From the NCBI GenBank assembly GCA_964433065.1, contig CAYSPZ010000003.1, positions 3,936 to 67,935 on the forward strand: a stretch of DNA of 64,000 nt, in the 5' to 3' direction. This document shows, piece by piece, positions 59,020 through 64,000 of the stretch. The notes under the pieces are model-generated. The model was not told the origin of the DNA, did no database searches, and worked only from the letters and a program-made list of their open reading frames with translations. A program made the position numbers and the translations under genes. The stretch is from RGIG3009 sp964433065. GTDB taxonomy: Bacteria > Bacillota > Clostridia > Oscillospirales > Acutalibacteraceae. Within the stretch, counting starts at the first letter, position 1. Each line of letters begins with the position of its first letter.

Positions 59020-59547
59020 ATGCTTATCGGTCTTATAGTAATTTTTGTCATATTGTATATCTACGGTATAATTAAATCCGCCGTAGAACTTTTCGAATTA
59101 AAGGAAGGATTTAAACGGATTACGACTTATGTTAATAACTATAGGAACCTCGGTCCAAACAATGTTTATTCCCCAAAGCACATAGAATCCTTTGACTCTT
59201 TAATGAAATATAATCCGGTTATATCCAAATTCGTTTATTCCGATCTTTCTTATAATCGCGAACAATTTGAAAATCGTGAAATCAGCACAAGATTAGCAAA
59301 CAGCCTATTAGAAAAACTGAATAACCAGCGCTATACTCTAAAAAACACTTTTAACCCCCTTGTTGCACTTAAAAAGTTGTTTCAACTTCCATCCACAATA
59401 CTTTCCTTTATGGGGTTTCGCATACAAGAACAGTCAGCAAAATGGTTTAACGCCGTCGGTTGGATTGTTGCAAAAGTGTTTGAGCTTTTTGAGGAAGAAA
59501 TCAAAGCACTCGTTCTGTCAATTTTTCAAAACTTCGATCATATTTAA
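59020..59547 (+). CDS. Accessory membrane-anchored protein (moron candidate)
   Basis: 175 aa from ATG 59020 (AAAGGA 9 nt upstream; ATG 59002 possible). N-terminal TM (LIGLIVIFVILYIYGIIKSAVELF), then a helical domain and an amphipathic C-terminal half (FFQLPSTILSFMGFR-like region, NAVGWIVAKVFELFEEEIKALVLSIF). It runs against the operon with a consensus promoter. AT-rich compared with neighbours. Unknown. Confidence 0.6.
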   Translation: MLIGLIVIFVILYIYGIIKSAVELFELKEGFKRITTYVNNYRNLGPNNVYSPKHIESFDSLMKYNPVISKFVYSDLSYNREQFENREISTRLANSLLEKLNNQRYTLKNTFNPLVALKKLFQLPSTILSFMGFRIQEQSAKWFNAVGWIVAKVFELFEEEIKALVLSIFQNFDHI

Positions 59548-59748
59548 AAAGATTAAACAATGCAAAACTGTGTCCTCGTATATGTCCTTATGTGGGAATT
59601 TGTCCATCAAAAAACTTGTAAGAAAAAACACGATGACCGTAAGCACACACGCTTGAAGGACAATTCCTCTTTTTTTCATTTCATTTTCACCTCCGCGCTT
59701 CTTTAATTCATCAACGAGTTGTTTTGTGCTCAGATCGCAAAGATCCAT
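59518..59748 (-). CDS. Small membrane protein
   Basis: 76 aa from ATG 59748 (GGAGGATAAAA upstream). DLCDLSTKQLVDELKKRGG is a short N-terminal motif often seen in phage proteins; then a TM helix GIVLQACVLTVIVFFLTSFLM. Its 3' end overlaps the convergent gene by 30 bp. Confidence 0.55.
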   Translation of the reverse strand: MDLCDLSTKQLVDELKKRGGENEMKKRGIVLQACVLTVIVFFLTSFLMDKFPHKDIYEDTVLHCLIFLNMIEVLKN

Positions 59749-59826
59749 TTTTATCCTCCAAATCTTGCGTTTTTTCACTTTCTGTGCTATGCTCTTTTTA
59801 ACCTGAAAAGAAAGGGGGCGATAACC

Positions 59827-59946
59827 ATGTCGAAGTTGTTTAAGTTGTTAGCTGAAGTTGCTGACTTGTTAGAAAACTTCCGCATGATGCCACCCTGTCC
59901 CACCCGTTTGCCACCACGCAAACGGCAACACCGTCAGGGCGTGTGA
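59827..59946 (+). CDS. Small ORF of module 1 (39 aa)
   Basis: MSKLFKLLAEVADLLENF is an amphipathic helix, followed by MMPPCPTRLPPRKRQHRQG. AAAGGGGG is 8 nt upstream. The start resembles that of module 2 (MEKLSKFL). It may be a small toxin or a leader peptide; the RNA may instead be the functional product. Confidence 0.5.
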   Translation: MSKLFKLLAEVADLLENFRMMPPCPTRLPPRKRQHRQGV

Positions 59947-60053
59947 GTATTCACAACGGCTTGCTTACTTGTTAAAACAGGTCATAGACTGGTTGGAAAA
60001 TCGCCTATCATAGCGGTTTGAAGGCACAAGTATTGGTGGGTTAATACTCCGAG

Positions 60054-60084
60054 AAGGTAGTCTGCTATGACAGGCTACCTTTTT
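60054..60084 (+). terminator. Terminator of module 1
   Basis: AGGTAG.CTG / CAG.CTACCT followed by TTTTT, just before the right inverted repeat. Confidence 0.8.
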
Positions 60085-60101
60085 CGTTTCTTTTCAGGTT
60101 A

Positions 60102-60311
60102 AAAAGAGCGCAACAACTGTTCGCCAACCTCACCAAAGAAGATCCAGATTATTTAAGATATGGTTTTGTTGTTTCTCCTTCTCTCGGGATGAGCACAGAA
60201 TGTTTCTTGCGTACTATGTTGGAGCAACCCGACAACCCAACGGAAAGAGACAAGGAGATTATGAGATTTGCCGCAGAAGCCGCCAAACAATCCGATCAAA
60301 CAATGCAGTAG
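60102..60311 (+). pseudogene. C-terminal gene fragment next to module 1
   Basis: An open frame without a proper start: QQLFANLTKEDPDYLRYGFVVSPSLGM and PDNPTERDKEIMRFAAEAAKQSDQTM look protein-like. The 5' part is missing exactly where module 1 ends, suggesting truncation. A short product from ATG 60209 or nearby cannot be excluded. Confidence 0.35.
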
Positions 60312-60320
60312 AAGGCGAGA

Positions 60321-60554
60321 TTACGGCACACGTTTTCCGAAAATTACGTTGTTTAAAAAGATTTGAAACATCTGTTGAACATCTGTTATTTTCAATATAT
60401 CAACAAGTTTTTTGATTTCTTGAATCGTGATCGACATTTCGTTTCCCACTTTGTCGACAAGTTCTTTTTCCGACCAACCAATTTTGGACGCAAGGTCTTT
60501 TGTGGTATACCCCGCCGCCTTCATAGCGGAGTAAAATTTTTTCGTGTCGATCAT
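60321..60554 (-). CDS. Cro-like XRE HTH protein
   Basis: 77 aa: DTKKFYSAMKAAGYTTKDLASKIGWSEKELVDKVGNEMSITIQEIKKLVDILKITD (in part), the pattern of small phage Cro-type regulators. It is the first leftward gene from the immunity promoter, with an operator 18 bp before its start. Confidence 0.8.
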   Translation of the reverse strand: MIDTKKFYSAMKAAGYTTKDLASKIGWSEKELVDKVGNEMSITIQEIKKLVDILKITDVQQMFQIFLNNVIFGKRVP

Positions 60555-60571
60555 TCGATTATCACCAAAAT

Positions 60572-60586
60572 ATCAATTTAATTGAT
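60572..60586. promoter_or_regulatory. Repressor operator O1
   Basis: 15-bp palindrome ATCAATTTAATTGAT before cro. Nearly identical to 61018-61032. Confidence 0.6.
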
Positions 60587-60720
60587 TTAATGCGCTAAAA
60601 TTTAATCCGCTTTTGCGGACGTTTAAACTATTCATATTTCTTTCTTAAGGCGATACCATTGACTTTTTTAAAAGCATGTGGTACAGTTCTCGTATCTTGA
60701 ATTTAAGGAGGTGATGCCTT

Positions 60721-60807
60721 ATGGAGAAACTTTCTAAGTTTCTGATGAGGCCCTCCCGTGTCGCGGGGCGACCACCTTATCGCCGGGACACGTTCGGGAT
60801 ACGTTGA
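60721..60807 (+). CDS. Small ORF of module 2 (28 aa)
   Basis: MEKLSKFLMRPSRVAGRPPY then RRDTFGIR. AAGGAGGTGATG gives an excellent ribosome site. The coding part also folds (CGTGTC/GACACG), so RNA function is possible. Confidence 0.5.
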   Translation: MEKLSKFLMRPSRVAGRPPYRRDTFGIR

Positions 60808-60908
60808 GGTGCGTTAACACCCGTGCGAGTAAAAGTGATGCTACTCACCGGCAGAATATAGGTACACCAACTACGTTCTGTCACCCGTACCCGCGATAGC
60901 CTCAGATT

Positions 60909-60947
60909 ACCGTCTTGTGGTAGCACACAAGGCGGTTTTCTTTTTTT
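60909..60947 (+). terminator. Terminator of module 2
   Basis: ACCG.CTTGTG / CACAAG.CGGT followed by TTTCTTTTTTT. Confidence 0.85.
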
Positions 60948-61017
60948 CGAGAACTGTACCACATACCTTTAAAGGAATCATCTTCTGTACCTTTTAGTTA
61001 TTTTAGATATTCAAAAA

Positions 61018-61123
61018 ATCATTTAAATTGATTTTAACAAGATATTACACCATTTATTTTGATTTGTCAACAATTATTTTGATTTTATTCCAAAGAAATA
61101 TTGCAATCATCATATTTTTTGAT
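61018..61123. promoter_or_regulatory. Immunity control region: leftward promoter and operators
   Basis: Leftward promoter TTGACA (61065-61070), 17 bp, TAATAT (61042-61047). Operators ATCATTTAAATTGAT (61018-61032) and ATCATATTTTTTGAT (61109-61123), with TTTTGATT half-sites in between. ImmR is the likely ligand. Confidence 0.7.
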
Positions 61124-61147
61124 ATCATTTAACAAGAGGTGAACCGA

Positions 61148-61657
61148 ATGTTTAGAATTATATTAAAATCCTTAAGAGAAGAAAAGGATCTCACGCAAGA
61201 TGATCTCGGAAAAATCCTTGGGAAACGACAATCTGCTATCGGTATGTGGGAAAGCGGAAAAAGCTACCCAGATTATCTCACTCTATTAGAACTTGCTCGT
61301 TTTTTTGACGTTTCGCTTGATTACCTTGCTGGAAAATCGAACGAAAGAAAAATTAAGCCTTCCGAAGAAGGCGTAAAAAAAGGTACTATCCAAATCGCAG
61401 GTCGTGACGGTTTTTTTATAAAGCGTGAATTGACAGATGATCAAATCGATATTGTTAAGCGAATGGTCGAACAAATGCCCGAATATCAAACCAAAGTTGA
61501 CAGGTTGTCGGTTGTCGAACCTAAAAAAGAAACAGCACCGTCTAATGACGATGCCGCCTTTTCCGTTGCCGCTCGTGGCAGTTCGGTTACAAATGAAGAA
61601 TTTGACAAACTTATTCACGATGAAGATACGATGAAGAAACCGATGAAAACGGAGTAA
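61148..61657 (+). CDS. ImmR-like phage repressor
   Basis: 169 aa from ATG 61148 (AGAGGTGAACCG upstream). HTH LREEKDLTQDDLGKILGKRQSAIGMWESGKSYPDYLTLLELARFFDVSLDYL (in part). The C-terminus is charged and lacks a LexA-type peptidase, so induction should depend on the ImmA protease encoded convergently. The 3' ends of the two genes overlap by 47 bp. Confidence 0.85.
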   Translation: MFRIILKSLREEKDLTQDDLGKILGKRQSAIGMWESGKSYPDYLTLLELARFFDVSLDYLAGKSNERKIKPSEEGVKKGTIQIAGRDGFFIKRELTDDQIDIVKRMVEQMPEYQTKVDRLSVVEPKKETAPSNDDAAFSVAARGSSVTNEEFDKLIHDEDTMKKPMKTE

Positions 61658-62207
61658 TCTTGTTTTTCTCTATATATTCCGCAAACTGTTCATATACTCG
61701 CCGTTCCAACGGCGAAATTAAAAACTTATTACGCGCATACAAAATCCGCATCCGCTCCATACGATATTCCGCCGCTTGACGGCTGATATTACAAAGCCGT
61801 TGAATATCCTCGGCAGTTCTTACGCCACACCCCCACAACACGCAAGCGGGCGCCAGCAAACGAGACGCAAACACATTCGCTTCTTGTTCTATGGGGTTAT
61901 CGGTTGGTAATGGTTCGCGGTTTACCAATTCATATTTTCCTACGTGTCCGAGCAAGATGTGTCCTAATTCGTGTGCCATTGTAAACCGTCGTCGCTCAGA
62001 ACTACAACATTCACTTACGAAAATTCGCGGTTGTCCGAACCGTATACCGCAACATCCGTCGTTGCCGTCTTTAGGTATACACATTCTAACCTTTATACCC
62101 ATTTTGTCACACAACGGACTGACCGCGACGGGTAGTTCCTTAATGTTGTAATCGATAAGAATTTGCCAGGCTTTGTCTCGTGTTGTTTGATATTTTTTGT
62201 AGTCCAT
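61611..62207 (-). CDS. ImmA/IrrE-family metallopeptidase
   Basis: 198 aa from ATG 62207 (GGAGGTG upstream). The zinc motif is FTMAHELGHILLGH with the later Glu in EQEANVFASRLLAP. These proteases cleave ImmR-type repressors when the element is induced. Confidence 0.87.
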   Translation of the reverse strand: MDYKKYQTTRDKAWQILIDYNIKELPVAVSPLCDKMGIKVRMCIPKDGNDGCCGIRFGQPRIFVSECCSSERRRFTMAHELGHILLGHVGKYELVNREPLPTDNPIEQEANVFASRLLAPACVLWGCGVRTAEDIQRLCNISRQAAEYRMERMRILYARNKFLISPLERRVYEQFAEYIEKNKITPFSSVSSSYLHRE

Positions 62208-62288
62208 TTTCAACACCTCCACATATCATTGTAGAGATTTGTCGAAAAAAGTACACAACAAAGACGCAGGTAAATTTTGGTATTTATT

Positions 62289-62507
62289 TTATAGCATATT
62301 CAAAACAACGTCTTTCAACTGTTCGGGATCGAGTTGTCCCACCGTGCAAAGCGCAGCGATGTGCGCAACCACTTTTGGGTCCGTCGAAACGTCCGACACG
62401 AACATCACCATTTCGTTTCGCTCGTTCAAAACACCGACCCCATAAGACCGATACTCCCCCAGTTCCGCCGTGTTAAGGCTCTCTTGTATCGGTACATACC
62501 GTAACAT
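62289..62507 (-). CDS. Small DUF6514-like protein
   Basis: 72 aa from ATG 62507. YRSYGVGVLNERNEMVMFVSDVSTDPKVVAHIAALCTVGQLDPEQLKDVV (in part). Similar layout to the protein at 23322-23531. Function unknown. Confidence 0.6.
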   Translation of the reverse strand: MLRYVPIQESLNTAELGEYRSYGVGVLNERNEMVMFVSDVSTDPKVVAHIAALCTVGQLDPEQLKDVVLNML

Positions 62508-62644
62508 AACGCCCACCCTTTCACAATATCCTCACCCCCATTTTAAGATATATCTTTGTTACGAAACAGACGATATACAGTCCTATAATTCGACAAAAAT
62601 CAACGGGTTTCGTTGGTCATAACGACAACAATCGAGGTACAACT

Positions 62645-63763
62645 ATGCCGATATACAAAACAGGAAAAACAAAAGACGGAAAAGCACAATACCGCGCCTT
62701 CGTCAGTTATATAGATGCCGACGGGAAATATCGCAAGATTACAAAAACCGTTTACGGCGCCGCCGAAGCGAAGTTGGAAGAATTGCGCCTAATGCACAAA
62801 GTCGATAGCACGACCAGTGCCGAGAAAATGACCGTGCAACTCCTGTATGAGGAGTACGTCGCAGTAAAGAAAAATGAGATCCGACAATCATCTCTTGAAA
62901 AAACGATGTCCATTCTCAACAACCACGTACTGCCGTATTTATCGAAAGTGAAACTGGAAGATCTTACGATAAAGGAACTGCAAAACTGGAAGAACACCAT
63001 AGCCGAAAAGGATATTAAAATACGCACAAAGAATAACGCGTTCAGTGAACTGCGAGCGTTGTTGAATTACGCGGTTAAAATGGAATATATCCCGAACCAC
63101 CAAATGTCCCGTCTCGGCCGCTTCCGCGATGCATACTTCACGCACGAGCAGGAAACTCTGCATTACTACACACCCGATCAGTTCCGCCGATTTATTGAGG
63201 TTGCAGAAAAATACAAAGATAACTCTCTTAACGATCACGCCTACTATGTATTCTTTAACATCGCATACTACACCGGTATGCGTAAAGGTGAAATCAATGC
63301 GCTCAAATGGTCGGATATCGAAGGCGACCTAATCCACGTGCGCCGAAGCATTGCACAAAAAACAAAAGGCGGCGACCAAGAAACACCACCCAAAAACAAA
63401 TCCTCGTACAGAACCTTGCAAATGCCCCAAAAACTCGTTTTGATTTTGGAACAGCATCGGATACTCCAAAAGCGAACGAAGGGGTTTTCGAGCAATTTCC
63501 GCGTGTGTGGCGGGGTTGCCACATTGCGAGACACCAGTATTGAAAACAAAAACAAGCAATTTGCCGAAGAAGCAGGTCTCCCCCACATTCGTATTCACGA
63601 TTTCCGCCACTCCCACGCCACGCTTTTGGCGAACAACGGGATCAACATTCAAGAGATCGCGCGGCGGCTCGGTCACGCAAACGTGCAGCAGACGTGGTCC
63701 ACGTACGCGCACCTTTACCCCCGCGAAGAAGAACGGGCAATCGCCGTCTTAGACACCGTGTAA
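62645..63763 (+). CDS. int: Tyrosine integrase
   Basis: 372 aa. The N-terminal arm-binding domain (KTGKTKDGKAQYRAFVSYIDADGKYRK) and SAM-like core-binding domain (TVQLLYEEYVAVKKNEIRQSSLEKTM) precede the catalytic domain with Arg in TGMRKGEI, HDFRHSH, LGHAN and the Tyr in WSTYAHLY, so all catalytic residues are present. It sits at the right end next to attR. Target is the ssrA 3' end. Confidence 0.95.
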   Translation: MPIYKTGKTKDGKAQYRAFVSYIDADGKYRKITKTVYGAAEAKLEELRLMHKVDSTTSAEKMTVQLLYEEYVAVKKNEIRQSSLEKTMSILNNHVLPYLSKVKLEDLTIKELQNWKNTIAEKDIKIRTKNNAFSELRALLNYAVKMEYIPNHQMSRLGRFRDAYFTHEQETLHYYTPDQFRRFIEVAEKYKDNSLNDHAYYVFFNIAYYTGMRKGEINALKWSDIEGDLIHVRRSIAQKTKGGDQETPPKNKSSYRTLQMPQKLVLILEQHRILQKRTKGFSSNFRVCGGVATLRDTSIENKNKQFAEEAGLPHIRIHDFRHSHATLLANNGINIQEIARRLGHANVQQTWSTYAHLYPREEERAIAVLDTV

Positions 63764-63764
63764 A

Positions 63765-63787
63765 CGTGTACGAATTTTGTACGAATT
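63765..63787 (+). repeat. Right integrase arm-type repeat
   Basis: Identical 23 bp to 22846-22868, beginning at the int stop codon. Confidence 0.65.
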
Positions 63788-63804
63788 CCTAAAAAAAGCA
63801 ATCC

Positions 63805-63833
63805 TTGACATTTTCCGTCGTATGGTGTAAAAT
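63805..63833 (+). promoter_or_regulatory. Outward-facing promoter across the attachment site
   Basis: TTGACA (63805-63810), 17 bp, TAAAAT (63828-63833), pointing to attR. In the excised circle it would read into the HTH gene now at 22963. Confidence 0.65.
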
Positions 63834-63909
63834 GCCAACAAACGCTATTGTCAAGCCGTTTTTAAAAAGCAGTACACAGTTATAATATTGCCGAAAAGCA
63901 GGGTTAAAA

Positions 63910-63930
63910 ATTCCCGTCGCCTCCACCAAA
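63910..63930 (+). repeat. attR core (21 bp)
   Basis: Exact copy of 22787-22807; the original host 3' end of ssrA. The last 70 bp of the window are host sequence without a recognisable gene. Confidence 0.93.
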
Positions 63931-64000
63931 GGAGTATTAAACGAACCTTTTTATTTCAAAGGCGGCTTTGCCGTTACGATTTGGTTCTAAATACTCAGCA

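Larger units (their letters stand above)
59791..60109 (+). repeat. Module 1: 23-bp inverted repeats bracketing a small-ORF RNA
   Basis: 59791-59813 (GCTCTTTTTAACCTGAAAAG and AAA) is the exact reverse complement of 60087-60109. A promoter TTGCGT-17-TATGCT ends at the left repeat, and the terminator T-run (60080-60084) ends just before the right one. Confidence 0.85.
60676..60964 (+). repeat. Module 2: 17-bp inverted repeats bracketing a small-ORF RNA
   Basis: ATGTGGTACAGTTCTCG (60676-60692) is the exact reverse complement of 60948-60964. The left copy contains the -10 (TACAGT) of a promoter with TTGACT 17 bp upstream. The right copy follows the terminator T-run directly. Confidence 0.85.
22787..63930. 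mobile_element. Prophage of a short-tailed phage integrated in ssrA
   Basis: 41.1-kb element bounded by identical 21-bp cores at 22787-22807 and 63910-63930. It carries a tyrosine integrase at the right end, an ImmR/ImmA immunity region, early replication/recombination genes, a packaging-capsid-portal-lysis block and many small accessory modules. No tape-measure, sheath or tail-tube genes are seen, while gp4/gp10-like connector proteins are, which suggests podovirus-like morphology. All essential classes look intact, so it could be inducible. Confidence 0.92.

Noticed and set aside
60777..60962. A 61-codon minus-strand frame across module 2
   Set aside because: It runs through the terminator hairpin and structured RNA and has no good start; interpreted as antisense shadow.
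1..64000. CRISPR arrays or insertion sequences
   Set aside because: No regularly spaced repeat series and no transposase gene were seen; the only repeats are those listed.

Overview
The window reads as a chromosome scaffold of an uncultured, endospore-forming Clostridia (probably Oscillospiraceae-like). The order spoIIIAA-AH, asp23, nusB, xseA, xseB, ispA, dxs, tlyA, nadK, argR, recN is the classical clostridial synteny block. lexA and ssrA follow it. A run of 10 N at 4757-4766 marks a scaffold gap inside dxs, so assembly effects must be kept in mind throughout.

Host part (1-22786). Housekeeping genes run leftward from asp23 to recN. The spoIIIA sporulation-channel operon is also leftward but is cut in two: spoIIIAA-AF lie at 17878-21471 and spoIIIAG-AH at 10188-11296. 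Between them sits a rightward five-gene oligopeptide ABC transporter operon (11603-17818) with its own promoter and terminator. Two of its products are odd. The OppC permease carries a parvulin-like segment in its first external loop. The OppA lipoprotein appears circularly permuted, with its family's C-terminal block directly after the lipobox. lexA and the tmRNA gene follow.

Prophage (22787-63930, about 41.1 kb). A tyrosine integrase (62645-63763) inserted the element at the 3' end of ssrA. A 21-bp attachment core is duplicated at both ends, and identical 23-bp arm-type repeats lie inside each end. The late genes run leftward from terS (46605) to the holin (25325): TerS, a winged-helix protein, TerL, scaffold, capsid, a tRNA-like sequence, portal, short-tail connector proteins, a coiled-coil virion protein, a 2207-aa polyvalent protein, a collagen-like receptor-binding protein, endolysin and holin. 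The lack of tape-measure, sheath and tail-tube genes points to a short-tailed (podovirus-like) phage. The early leftward block (50499-58838) encodes an ERF annealing protein, a PD-(D/E)XK exonuclease, SSB, a DnaD-like replication protein, an ERCC4-type nuclease and many small proteins. Lysogeny control is an ImmR repressor with an ImmA metalloprotease, a Cro-like protein and repeated operators.

The most unusual content is a family of very small gene/antisense-RNA modules. Four ribbon-helix-helix (RHH) genes (25044-25217, 47080-47340, 48748-48921, 49156-49329) and one 20-aa hydrophobic peptide gene (46915-46977) each face a convergent strong promoter that should make a roughly 75-85-nt RNA. 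The terminator of that RNA lies on the 3' end of the small gene, and the C-terminal Lys codon(s) plus the stop codon supply the antisense T-tract. Two further small-ORF RNA modules (59791-60109 and 60676-60964) are bracketed by perfect 23-bp and 17-bp inverted repeats. A structured leader RNA (23841-23994) precedes a small membrane-protein gene. All functional statements are inferred by reading the sequence; no database search was run.
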